DNA from: Chloroflexi bacterium AL-N1
GTDB taxonomy: Bacteria > Chloroflexota > Chloroflexia > Chloroflexales > Roseiflexaceae
DNA: 64,000 bases
Direction: 5' to 3'
NCBI GenBank assembly: GCA_013122435.1
Contig: WYDT01000004.1
Span: 186,001 to 250,000 of the forward strand
A model generated the notes under the pieces. The model did no database searches. It was given only the letters and a program-made list of their open reading frames with translations, and was not told the origin of the DNA. Shown one piece after another: positions 53,901 to 62,793 of this stretch. Position 1 is the first letter of the stretch, and each line of letters starts with the position of its first letter. The position numbers and the translations under genes were made by a program.

Positions 53901-55008
53901 CCTGACCACAGTACACAAATCCGGTATGAATACCGATCTGGGTAGTAATTTTCTGCGCTTCTTGTTGATAGTCAGCATCATGCATATCAAACTTTTGGAG
54001 GTCAAGAGCACAGCGAAGTGCCCGTTCATCATCATCTTCGTGGGCCACTGGTGCACCGAAGAGCACAATGTATTTACTGCCTTTATCTCCGATATCAATT
54101 CGATTCAAATAACCATCATAGTGTTGGACAATTCGCACGACAGATGTGAAATAGTGTTGTAAAAGCTTGCGAATAGTGGGATGCTGATAATCAAGTCCAT
54201 GGAAGCGAATAAAAAGAATCGTCACCTTGCGATGTTCGTTGACAAATCCTTCCTGGTTTGAGAGTAATCGTTGAGAGATAGTTGGATGTACGTAACGACT
54301 TACAATGGGCAGTAGATGGTCGGCATGATCTGCCGATGACATGATCTGATGCTGTGGTGATGGTGTGTGACACCGCTCATGGAGGGCTGTGATACTGCAG
54401 AAGTTTGTAGTTCTTGCTACCCGATCAACGACATGCAGGTGATGCAATATATCGTTGTGAACAATAATATCACCAGCCTGGGCGTAGTGTTCCGCATCGA
54501 CACATGTATTGATAGCTGGACCTGCAATAATGTATTCAAGGCGTATATCTGGATCGCCAACAGTTGTACTGAGAATACTCCCGGTTCCGATCCCAACTTT
54601 CATCGATAGGGTAAAGACCCCAACGCTTGTATCGACCAAGGTATAATCACGCATAGCTACTTGCATGTCCCATGCACACTGAACAGCCTGATGCGTAACC
54701 GTTGATTGTGCTGCTACGGTGTAGGGAAACAACACCATGAGTGAATCGCCGCCAAATTTCCCAACACTGCCGCCGTAGGAATGCACCAATTCGATCATCG
54801 TGGTGAAATAGGTATTGAGAATGGTCGTCAACTCTTCTGCACCACGTCTGCCAATAGTGTTAAACTTCTCACTCATGGGTGTGAAGCCAGACACATCTGC
54901 AAACAGCGCAAGTGCAGAGAAGCGTTGCTCATGTTGGGTTGGCAATGTCAAGGGGCGGTTTCGAATATCATGCAAAATATATGTCGGTAAATATGCGTAT
55001 AAATTCAT
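50932..55008 (-). CDS. Soluble adenylyl cyclase-like protein: two class III cyclase domains, AAA ATPase, TPR
   Basis: 1358 residues from ATG 55008 (AGGTGGTAG upstream); ATG 55044 is possible. Cyclase domain 1 (about 35-220) keeps both metal Asp (ALFADVSGFTPMSEK; VGKFGGDSLMVLF). Domain 2 (about 260-440) lacks the first metal Asp (VTILFIRFHG) but keeps the Asn/Arg stabilising pair (VMGDAANLAARLMQ). The domains thus share one active site, as in mammalian sAC. An STAND/AAA ATPase follows (Walker A HITAEAGMGKSRIAS; Walker B MFVLEDCHWIDP). The C-terminal half is a TPR array (about 850-1280). It should make cAMP in response to an unknown cytoplasmic signal. The CRP-type gene is its convergent neighbour. 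Confidence 0.88.
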   Translation of the reverse strand: MNLYAYLPTYILHDIRNRPLTLPTQHEQRFSALALFADVSGFTPMSEKFNTIGRRGAEELTTILNTYFTTMIELVHSYGGSVGKFGGDSLMVLFPYTVAAQSTVTHQAVQCAWDMQVAMRDYTLVDTSVGVFTLSMKVGIGTGSILSTTVGDPDIRLEYIIAGPAINTCVDAEHYAQAGDIIVHNDILHHLHVVDRVARTTNFCSITALHERCHTPSPQHQIMSSADHADHLLPIVSRYVHPTISQRLLSNQEGFVNEHRKVTILFIRFHGLDYQHPTIRKLLQHYFTSVVRIVQHYDGYLNRIDIGDKGSKYIVLFGAPVAHEDDDERALRCALDLQKFDMHDADYQQEAQKITTQIGIHTGFVYCGQVGSTHRCEYTVMGDAANLAARLMQAATVGEILVSAATYQTVAEGFVWSSPEYIQVKGKTDLILVYTVRGIATPPALKMYEPQYTLPLVGREQELQQAQNSMEHVLQGHGHILHITAEAGMGKSRIASAIVQLAQQKGFVVYAGACQSYGTKTSYLVWHEIWRSFFHLQPSWTVSQVNQQLELQLDAIDPQFVSRLPLLRGVVNMPLPDNDMTHTFDAEMRMDLLKPLLLACLRHRAQTTPVMFVLEDCHWIDPLSQELFSYIGRNIAHVPVWFLILYRGSQDSKQIWSHGETPFAIIHLSELSPAEARHLVLLKLEQISGSTEHIESVWIDHIVTKAQGNPFYLEEMAHFLRNHRYTLSNERNVTDIELPDSLHSLILSRIDQLTEGEQTTLKVASVIGRSFKASWLWGSYYKIGSPQRVIQHLETLSQLDLLPLSSTEPELEYLFKHITTQEVAYESLTYSMRSLLHERVGQFLERKYADTIEQYFNILAYHYGRSHNTDKQRQYYLLAGDAAKAAYDNQSAIDYYQQLLALLPNHEQPQIMLAMGEVYQHIGHWPDAERMYRDALILAERDHNHMLQAYGQKALGSLLSRTQSYHEALVWLKQAQTQFEQLEHMPGLSRVLEQLSLAYFQINDYDTSMDCAQYHLRIADRCTDRIGISAAHANIGLIYIQQGNLDRALEYLKTAVDIATEIKYLRGVVVASGDMTHIYWQQGQYHDALAGLQQALTLANQIGYQQAMGFLLGNAGILYDMYGDYSVALACYGRSLQIATELDDWHTILFVLSNILSISVTQKRYREATRLGQKIVMLARSLQIAHATVSNLHQQALIAMADQQYRHALDCCKEAFSLADQVGYGDIQLQVEALIIRLQVLLGETDVLHARSKLEALLSTWTNQNEQAAIYYEIWYLQPEQEDVRRKAASLYQSACESSPNIEYRQRYAELTNEALPDPPTLPVLPTALIEAVDLGALLERVLAQVEAKVASTTSDTK

Positions 55009-55214
55009 GGCTACCACCTGGGCTGTCAGTGTATCCTTGTACATGTATGTGAACGCATGATCCTGCCATTTTCTTCATATCCGAAGTATGTCTCCTGTCT
55101 ATATTATCACGCATAGTATAGAAAAGAGTGTGCCCCAATATCTGTTCATCTATCGTTCAACTAGGTGAGATAGGATGAAAGGAAATATTCCTGTCGTGGA
55201 AAATAACCGTCATA

Positions 55215-57338
55215 ATGGGAGAAGTCTCTGTGAAATCAAAACACCTTACCATCGTCATGACATTCAGTATAATTCTGTTGACACTTTTGCTCCCAGCACA
55301 AGGGGAAGCACGTCTCTGGCAATTTGGCGATGTAACATATTTTACTGTCGACCAGGTGTGTCGTGACGGTGTCACCGTTATTGCTGGATATGACAAAGCC
55401 AATGATGGTGGAGGTCAGCCACCACAACCGGATGATACTGCAAGTGTCGCTATTAACACACGGCTCGTTCAGGATTCGACGCTCCCAAATCCTGACACCG
55501 CTCAATATCCGATTGAAGTGTATGGCCCACGTCTTGCCGCCTCAACCGATGTACTGATGACCTACAATGAAGAGCCGTTAATTGCTGATATCAACGACGA
55601 TGGCACGTTTATCATTCATTTTAATATTTATGGGAGCCAGAGTGTGTTGTGGTCCCAGTTGCTTGATGTTGGTGATTCCGTGATTGTCTATTCAGCACCA
55701 TTTTTGAACTTTACCCTGCCAGTGGAAGACTGCTACCTGAACCAACTCACGCTTAATCAAGGGAGCACCACAACCATTGATAACACCCAGCTTTTCGTTA
55801 GTGATGGTTTGACCAATGATGAGCATGCTGCCTACCAACTCAATGCACTACCATCCAACGGTACGCTCCGTCTCAATGGCAACCCTCTGGTTGTTGGCGA
55901 TACCTTCACACAGGATGATGTAAACAATAACCGCCTGACCTACCAACACGATGGCAGTGCCACGACCAGCGACAGTTTCGCTTTTCATGCCCATGCGACG
56001 ACTCGGATTTCGGTGGACTCAAACGGTACACCTGGAAATGACGACTCGCTTAATCCAGACATTGGCATCGATGGGCAATGGATTGCCTTCCAGTCACGTG
56101 CCACCAACCTTGTCGCAAGTGATACCAATAATGTCGATGACATCTTTGTTCATAATCAAGCAAACAATGTGACAACTCGTGAGTCGGTTTCTACCGATGA
56201 AATGCAGTCAAATGGCGGGTCATTTCGTCCCACACTGGCGGTTGGATACGCCGAGTCTACTTCGGATATGTATGTCGCCTTTGAGTCACGTGCCACCAAT
56301 CTGTTCAGCGTAGGAAATGCTTGTGATGATGGGGCTGATCTACAGGTGTTTCGCCGTGAGATAGGTGTTCAAACCATCCATTATTCAAGATCTGCTTTTT
56401 TCGGTCCGTGTGAGAAGGCCAACAGTGACGCCTTTGCCCCGGCCATAGCTGAGGATGGACAAACAGTTGTATTTGATACCAATGCTACTAACCTGTTACC
56501 AGATCAAGATCAAGACGTTGCTCGTGATATATATAAAATGCAATCACAGACACTGTTGTTGGTTTCGATGGCTATCGATACGAATGTAGCTGCCGATGGT
56601 CCCTCTTCCACACCCGCCATCTCTGATAACGGTGGCCATGTTGCGTTCGACTCAACCGCAACGAATCTTGTCAATGATGATACAAACAATCTTCTGGACA
56701 TCTTCATCCGATCTGACGACCAGAATGTCCGTGTTTCGGTATCAAGTGATGATATACAGGCAGATAGACCCTCCTACACGCCAGCACTATCATTTGATGG
56801 TCGGTATGTTGCCTTTGCCTCCGAAGCGACCAATCTGGTTGATGGAGACACCAACAATGACCGCGATATCTTTGTGCGTGACCGTGATACCGACGCGGAT
56901 GGCATCTTCGACGAGCCAGGAGCCGTAAGCACAACCCGTATTTCGGTGGCCGGTGATGGTAGTCAGGCCAATGGTGCTTCCTTTGCGCCTTCCATCTCCG
57001 CGAATGGCCGCTATATCGCCTTTGAGTCGTTTGCTAGTAACTTGGTAGATGATGATACGAATGGTGTACAAGATATCTTTGTGTTTGATCGAGAAACCAA
57101 TCAGACCACCCGTGTTTCAGTAGCGGGTGATGGCACCCAGGCCAACGGTAGCTCTTCTAATGCCGCTATCTCGTCCCATGGTGATTACATTGTGTTCGAG
57201 TCCAATGCGACTAATCTGGTAGAAGACGATACGAACGAGAGCACCGATATATTTGTCCACTATCGTGGCTTTGCAAGTGAGTTTATCCTCACTATCGAAC
57301 CTGGAGGTAACATCTATCTGCCATTGATTACCAGGTAA
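55215..57338 (+). CDS. Secreted TolB-like beta-propeller protein with C-terminal YLPL motif
   Basis: 707 residues from ATG 55215; GTG 55230, behind GGGAGAA, is a good alternative start. The signal peptide is VMTFSIILLTLLLPAQGEA. A cadherin-like module covers about 190-265 (LFVSDGLTNDEHAAYQLNAL, LTYQHDGSATTSDSFAFHA). At least seven propeller-type repeats follow, each built around ATNLV-x-DDTN-x-x-x-DIFV and YIAFES. The chain ends NIYLPLITR, a motif frequent at the ends of exported Chloroflexota proteins. It is probably a surface protein with a beta-propeller; no catalytic motif is visible. Confidence 0.75.
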   Translation: MGEVSVKSKHLTIVMTFSIILLTLLLPAQGEARLWQFGDVTYFTVDQVCRDGVTVIAGYDKANDGGGQPPQPDDTASVAINTRLVQDSTLPNPDTAQYPIEVYGPRLAASTDVLMTYNEEPLIADINDDGTFIIHFNIYGSQSVLWSQLLDVGDSVIVYSAPFLNFTLPVEDCYLNQLTLNQGSTTTIDNTQLFVSDGLTNDEHAAYQLNALPSNGTLRLNGNPLVVGDTFTQDDVNNNRLTYQHDGSATTSDSFAFHAHATTRISVDSNGTPGNDDSLNPDIGIDGQWIAFQSRATNLVASDTNNVDDIFVHNQANNVTTRESVSTDEMQSNGGSFRPTLAVGYAESTSDMYVAFESRATNLFSVGNACDDGADLQVFRREIGVQTIHYSRSAFFGPCEKANSDAFAPAIAEDGQTVVFDTNATNLLPDQDQDVARDIYKMQSQTLLLVSMAIDTNVAADGPSSTPAISDNGGHVAFDSTATNLVNDDTNNLLDIFIRSDDQNVRVSVSSDDIQADRPSYTPALSFDGRYVAFASEATNLVDGDTNNDRDIFVRDRDTDADGIFDEPGAVSTTRISVAGDGSQANGASFAPSISANGRYIAFESFASNLVDDDTNGVQDIFVFDRETNQTTRVSVAGDGTQANGSSSNAAISSHGDYIVFESNATNLVEDDTNESTDIFVHYRGFASEFILTIEPGGNIYLPLITR

Positions 57339-57354
57339 ATGATTAGACTACAAT

Positions 57355-57399
57355 GCACACACACGGGGCTATAGCACTGGGCTTTAGTCCCGTGTGTGC
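57355..57399. repeat. Palindromic repeat / bidirectional terminator
   Basis: GCACACACACGGG pairs with CCCGTGTGTGC (one AC step bulged) around a loop with CACTGGGCTTTAG. It lies exactly between the convergent stops at 57338 and 57399. GGGCTTTAGTCCCG also occurs near 27.74 kb. Confidence 0.65.
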
Positions 57400-58286
57400 T
57401 ATGGTCCCTGTGTGGAAATTCGTCGCTCCAGAATCTGTTGGGTATCCATGGTGTGGAGGTGTAAATAAAAACATGCTGCATCAATCAACGCATCCTCGGG
57501 GATGAGGCCGACCAATTCGCTTTCGCTGATCATCACACCATACGCTGCTGCCTCACGCACGACCATATCCACCACGCGGTGCAGCGGCGTAGTCTTATAA
57601 TCAGTGAGATTCATCGAGACCTGTGCGCGGCCATCGACCAGCAACCCCAGTGCACGCACTCCCCGTAACCCACCTGATGAGCCACGCACTGCTTTGGCAA
57701 TACGACGGGCGATCCGTACATCGCTCGTCGTAAGATAGATATTGTACGCGATCAACGGCATGCGGGCGCCTACCGCCGTTGCGCCCGCCGAACCCAGTTG
57801 CGCCGGACCATAATCAGGGGAACGCGCTGGATCATGGGCGATAGTGTCACGCAGACCTTCGTACTCACCCTGCCGTACGTTGGGAAGTTCATATCGTTCA
57901 GGGGTGGTGGCCGCCGCGCCGTAGAGAAACACAGGAATTGCCAGTTCTTCACCAATGCGCTGACCAACGGCACGTGCTAAGGTCACACACTGCTCCATGG
58001 TAGCAGCACCAAACGGTACAAATGGCAAGACATCGGTCGCGCCAATCCGGGGGTGTTGTCCGCAATGTGCCTGCATATCGATCTGTTTGGCAGCCTCAGC
58101 CACTACACAAAAAGCAGCCTCACCTATTGACGTGGTGTCGCCCACAAAAGTTATGACACTACGATTATGGTCGCTATCGACGTGTGTGTCGAGCACCTGC
58201 ACGCCAGCCACCTGATCAATCACACGGACCAGCGCTGTGAGAATAGCCGGGTCACTGGTGCTAAAGTTGGGGATACACTCAATCAT
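57399..58286 (-). CDS. Glutamate formiminotransferase (FtcD formiminotransferase domain)
   Basis: 295 residues from ATG 58286. Family landmarks: MIECIPNFSTSDPAILTALV, VLDTHVDSDHNRSVITFVGD, the catalytic-His segment HPRIGATDVLPFVPF and GARMPLIAYNIYLTTSDVRI. The cyclodeaminase half of mammalian FTCD is absent, as in most bacteria. The enzyme moves a formimino group from N-formimino-glutamate to tetrahydrofolate in histidine degradation. No hut genes adjoin it. It is the last gene of a minus-strand operon. Confidence 0.9.
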   Translation of the reverse strand: MIECIPNFSTSDPAILTALVRVIDQVAGVQVLDTHVDSDHNRSVITFVGDTTSIGEAAFCVVAEAAKQIDMQAHCGQHPRIGATDVLPFVPFGAATMEQCVTLARAVGQRIGEELAIPVFLYGAAATTPERYELPNVRQGEYEGLRDTIAHDPARSPDYGPAQLGSAGATAVGARMPLIAYNIYLTTSDVRIARRIAKAVRGSSGGLRGVRALGLLVDGRAQVSMNLTDYKTTPLHRVVDMVVREAAAYGVMISESELVGLIPEDALIDAACFYLHLHTMDTQQILERRISTQGP

Positions 58287-58298
58287 GGTTGCCCACCA

Positions 58299-58976
58299 CT
58301 ACCACACATAACACCCTTGCGCGCGGACTTTGAACGACGCAAAATCCAGCTCCGAAAGCACTGTCTGAATCGAATATTGGAGTGTGGTGTCGGAAGCAAA
58401 CGAAAGTGAGCCCATTTTTCGACCATCGACATACTGCACATGACCAGCTTCATCGTAGAAGGTTAGTGCCAGATCAACGCTTTGCATCCGTACACCGATT
58501 GTGTTAGCAACTTTACCGCTTACGATCACGGTTTCATCGAGCGCCATCTGCTGTGAAACAACCTCAAGTGGTGCCACCTGACAAAGCGGCACGGTTTCTT
58601 CTTCTAAAGCCAATTTATAACTGACAATGTTTGGTAATGGTCGTTCAAGCGTTATCCGGAGGGGGTTGGCCTGATCGGGCATAACTTCAACGAGATATGG
58701 ATGGGCCTCACGAATTGCCATAAGATAACCATCGGCATTGTAAAATGTGGCGATCACACTTACTGAACGTGCACTCGCTCCAGTGTTCACGATTTCGCCG
58801 ACAACATAGCGGGTTGTACCTTCAACATAACTACGGTCGCCTTGAATACGAAGGTCCGTCTCACTGGTCACCATCGGAAGGTACACCATCGATCGTGTAG
58901 ATTGTGTCTGTGGAGCACCTGCTGCGATAGAAACGCCCAATACGCAACACATCATTGTGAGCAATAACAAGCGCAT
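58299..58976 (-). CDS. Secreted FxLYD-like protein with N-terminal YLPM motif
   Basis: 225 residues from ATG 58976 with AAGGAG. A signal peptide (LLLLTMMCCVLGVSIAAGA) is followed by RSMVYLPMVTSE, another form of the Chloroflexota YLPL motif. Two beta-sandwich repeats follow, each with a G-x-V-x-N-T-G pattern: YVVGEIVNTGASARSVSVIA-TFYNADGYL and VIVSGKVANTIGVRMQSVDL-ALTFYDEAGH. This is the FxLYD/DUF3426-like fold. It is 12 bp from the formiminotransferase gene and 37 bp after the interrupted membrane protein. Ligand unknown. Confidence 0.65.
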   Translation of the reverse strand: MRLLLLTMMCCVLGVSIAAGAPQTQSTRSMVYLPMVTSETDLRIQGDRSYVEGTTRYVVGEIVNTGASARSVSVIATFYNADGYLMAIREAHPYLVEVMPDQANPLRITLERPLPNIVSYKLALEEETVPLCQVAPLEVVSQQMALDETVIVSGKVANTIGVRMQSVDLALTFYDEAGHVQYVDGRKMGSLSFASDTTLQYSIQTVLSELDFASFKVRAQGCYVW

Positions 58977-59013
58977 GACTTTCTCCTTCTTTTAGACGTA
59001 ATACCATTTGATG

Positions 59014-62000
59014 CTAACGCACAATCTCGATACCTGTGAGTTGCTGTGTACTGCCTGCATCGTCACTATGCGCTCCATCCAGCAACTCAACGGTGATTGT
59101 TGCTTCCCCCGGTAAAGCTGTATCCGGTATCGAAAGGATAAAAGGATGGTTGGCCAACTCGCCCTCTTGCCATTGACTCGTCCCATGGTCAGGATGTCCC
59201 AGCGGTCCTGTCTGCTCAACGAGCATCTGGCCTTCTGCATCCTGTACCATCACACGTGCGTGGTAATTCTGATCCATGTGCCGCAAACCCTGCCAAACCA
59301 AGTGTAATCGTATTGTATCACCTCTGGCAACTGTTTGTTGTGGCAGAGTATACCCACGTAAACGAAGATTGCCATCAGCCATATCGATAATAAGTGGTGT
59401 CGCAACGCGCGGCAACGGGATCACGTCAAACAGCACAGCATCAGTGGTACGCTCCGCAATTTCACCCTTCTGCACTGCCCATGACCAGATCGTCGTCCCG
59501 TATACAATCTCTGTGTTATTGGCAAACAGCAACGCCACGCGATAACGTCCGTTACCAGACGGCTCTGTAGCCCCAAACACATCCAACGGTTGACCATCGC
59601 GCGTCAGGGAGACACCCATCTGCTCTATGTCGACGGATAGCCGCAATGTCCCGTCACCATTGGGAAAAAAGACTCATTGCCCGATCTCTCCTCGGCCTCG
59701 ACCTGTCTCAGGCACATGCGAAAAGACCACCAGCGCGGTGAGTTTCTGACGAGCTTCCGGAAGCTGTTGTGTGTGAAGACGAATGTCGGCGGTAACCTGA
59801 GTGCTGTCATCCAACGGTGCAGGCTGTATCTGTACAAATACCTCATCGGTCTGCAGCATTTCTGGCGGATCTCCTGGTTCGCGTAGTTCTCCCCACCAGA
59901 GATAGATCGGTTCCAAACCTGCGTTGCGAAGCTCAATCTCATCTGGCAATACCAGTGGTTCTGACACGACTTCAACCAGTCCGCCGTTCAGAGCGTGTGC
60001 GGTTTGGATTTTGTTGCCTGCGAGTTCGAGCATGGTTGGGCCAAAGCTCGCCGCCGCCACGACCAATTGTCCTTGTCCCGGTGGGCTATCTTCGAGTGAG
60101 CCCTCATTAGATAACACTAGATCACGGGTAGATGCTTGCAAAGTCAGCGACTCACCCGGTGCAATCACGGGATAGCGACCACCACTCCCAAACGATTGGT
60201 GATACAAAATGCGCGGATCACGACGGTAGAGCCGCATACCTGCTCCAGCCCAGCGCACCTCGTGATCCTGATAGCCAAAGCCATTGGGATCGATACCTTC
60301 TGGAAGCAGTGCCGCATCTGCAAAGCCATCATCAAGTCGCTTATCAAGCTCGTTGTAGCCTGTCGAAAATTCGCCAAACATCTGGTGGCCCAGAAACGCA
60401 TAGCTAATCAGGCTGTTGAACGTCGGCGGGCGGGCGCCTGTGGGAACCACCAGTACGCTTGTCTGTGGCAATACTACCGACTGTACCTGGGCTACCTCAA
60501 CCTCACTTGCACTCCAGAGTTGTGGTCCAGTAGTAGCATAACTATCCTGCATGCGCCAGATCGTATAACCCTTTAGGCCACCAAGGAGCACGACACCAAC
60601 CACACAACCGATGGCCAGTGGCGTTGTAAACAACAATCGATATCGCACGGATCGTGTGCTCATCTGCTGGATGCTTTGCCACACTACGGCAACACCAGCC
60701 GCCACAAGCATGGCATAGATCGGCAGTGCAAAACTCACACCTTTATAAAAGCCGTAATGATAGGAACGTTCCACCATATAGATCTGATAACACACCACGC
60801 CGATAACGAGTACAGACAGTAATGGTTGCTGTCGACCCAGCAACGCCGCACCACAAAACACTCCTGACACCAGCAACGCTGGCACCAGAAATCGCAGGTC
60901 ACTGGCGATGTCTTCACCACGGAAGGTTGCCGCCAAACCGATTGCATCGGGAAGCGACATAAAGGAATATATCTGATATCCGGCACCACGATTGAGCACT
61001 TCTTCAAGAAAGCCTTCGCGAAAGAAAAAATAAAATTGTGCGCCACCGCTCATCAGCACAGCGCAGCCCCCCAACAACCCTGCACGACGCATAACCTCCT
61101 GCTGTGCGACATCGGGCCGCTGCCACAGTAGATGGAGACCGATTGGTGCAAGAAACACGGCATAGGCGCTCATAGCAGGATAGTAGGCCGTCGCCAAAGC
61201 TGCGGTAAACAGCCCTCCTGTACTCAGTGCCATCCACCCACCACTACGCAACGCCACCATACTGCTGGCCAGTGCGATAGGGAGCAGTGGTACTGCCAAT
61301 ACATGGTTAGAAAAACTGTTGTAGGTTACCCAGAGCGGCAGCCAGGCTAATGCCAGCAACACCGTCGCCAGCAGGGCCGCCCAGCGCACCAGACCAACCA
61401 CGCGCGCCAATGGGTACATAGCCAGTGGTTGCAACGCCAACACAAAACCCATAACCGGGACAAAGCTACGCAATGGCTCAATCGCTGTGGCACTACTGAT
61501 CGCAGCGTGAAAGTAGGAAAATGCGTGAATCCGTCCCGACACCGGTGGTGAGGAAAAGATATTAACCAGCGGGTTAGCAGGGAGTGTTGCTATATCGCGC
61601 TGTGATACAAGTTGGAGCGCCCGTCCAAGTGGCACATAAAACTCAGAAGCATCCCAGTTGTCGCCAATCGGGAGAGACACGTCCCAGCGCCACACGGGGA
61701 GAATGGCCAGTGCAAAGGTAAAGAGCACCACAACGTATATAGCTGCCGTATAGACTATATCACTCCAGGCTGCTCTGGTAGTCTGTCGTCTCTGCCACCA
61801 CGCCCAGAGATTGAGCGGTACTGCCAGTGCCACCAGACCCAGTGCGATCTGTGGCGGTGTCAGCGGTGAGGCAATTGTCACAGCAGCAGTGATGATGAGC
61901 AACAATGAGAGACCTGCGAGCGGCATGAGCAACAAGTGGTAAGCGTGTAGTTCGGATGGCAGTGCCAACCGCACCCAGGCATAGCCGAGGTGAAGGCACA

Positions 62001-62049
62001 TCACAAGGGCACACAGGGCCGGAAGTAACAATGTGTTGAGATATGACAT
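59014..62049 (-). pseudogene. Large membrane glycosyltransferase-like protein, interrupted by one in-frame TGA
   Basis: From ATG 62049 the frame codes 791 residues to a TGA at 59674-59676 and continues in the same frame with VFFPNGDGTLRLSVDIEQMG to 59014, another 220 residues. Both parts are clean, so the intact protein has 1011 residues. Residues 1-540 contain 12 or more membrane helices, with an acidic loop PIGDNWDASEFYVPLG like that of GT39/GT83-type enzymes. The extracellular remainder includes beta-rich parts, ending in NPFILSIP-like GEATITVELLDG. It probably transferred sugars from lipid carriers. The stop could be a CGA-to-TGA change, an assembly error or readthrough. Confidence 0.7.
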
Positions 62050-62089
62050 AGAAATAATAACTAACCGAGGCTACAAAAGCGTATGCCTA

Positions 62090-62662
62090 CTACGATTCGT
62101 GCACAGGATCGAGTTCAACATTCGTACGTTTGATAAGTGCCTCACGCAATGCTTCCACAAAATCACGTGGGCGGGCCGGGCTCACAATAACTGAAGGATA
62201 ACCCATCCGTCCAATCGCCACGAGGCGTTCACGGTTGGTGGCTGCAAAAAACGCTGCGCCATACTGCTCCAGGTGAAACAGCCCATGGTAGCCAAACACC
62301 CCTACGTTCAGCGCCTGACGCACCCCACGTCGGGGGACATCGGCGAGGGCACTGGCCACCGATACGCCTGTAATTTCTTCCATGGGAATGCGGACGTTCC
62401 GCAACCAGCGACGTTTGATAGTGAAACGATCCTGAGTCATTTCAATCTCATAACTCACTGGTTGTACAGCATAGTTGAGCAACAGCCACAGTGCCAGAGT
62501 CACCGCTATGGCTACAGGAAAAATCACACCACTAAAACGCAGATCACTCAGGAACCAGAATAGTGCAGGAAGCATCATGATCCCGCCGAGCATTGCAACG
62601 CCAGTGGTGATGCGCTCAGCATAGGAATCGAATGGCGCAATTTCAAACGATGTGTCAGACAT
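62090..62662 (-). CDS. Membrane protein with bacterial PH domain
   Basis: 190 residues from ATG 62662. Two membrane helices (TTGVAMLGGIMMLPALFWFL; VIFPVAIAVTLALWLLLNYA) precede a PH-like domain with YEIEMTQDRFTIKRRWLRNV, RIPMEEITGVSVAS and FAATNRERLVAIGRMGYPSV, then SPARPRDFVEAL. This is the usual plan of bPH2-type proteins. The role is unknown. It begins a minus-strand operon with the membrane glycosyltransferase-like gene 40 bp downstream. Confidence 0.7.
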   Translation of the reverse strand: MSDTSFEIAPFDSYAERITTGVAMLGGIMMLPALFWFLSDLRFSGVIFPVAIAVTLALWLLLNYAVQPVSYEIEMTQDRFTIKRRWLRNVRIPMEEITGVSVASALADVPRRGVRQALNVGVFGYHGLFHLEQYGAAFFAATNRERLVAIGRMGYPSVIVSPARPRDFVEALREALIKRTNVELDPVHES

Positions 62663-62793
62663 ATTCGTATCAAACAATCTATCTTGCTAATGTTTCCTAT
62701 GATACCATACTGTTTGGTTGATGGGACATGGCAGGTAAATCATGAGGGAGTTTATATACTGGTGAGAGACATCTATTATGGTAAGATCACTTC

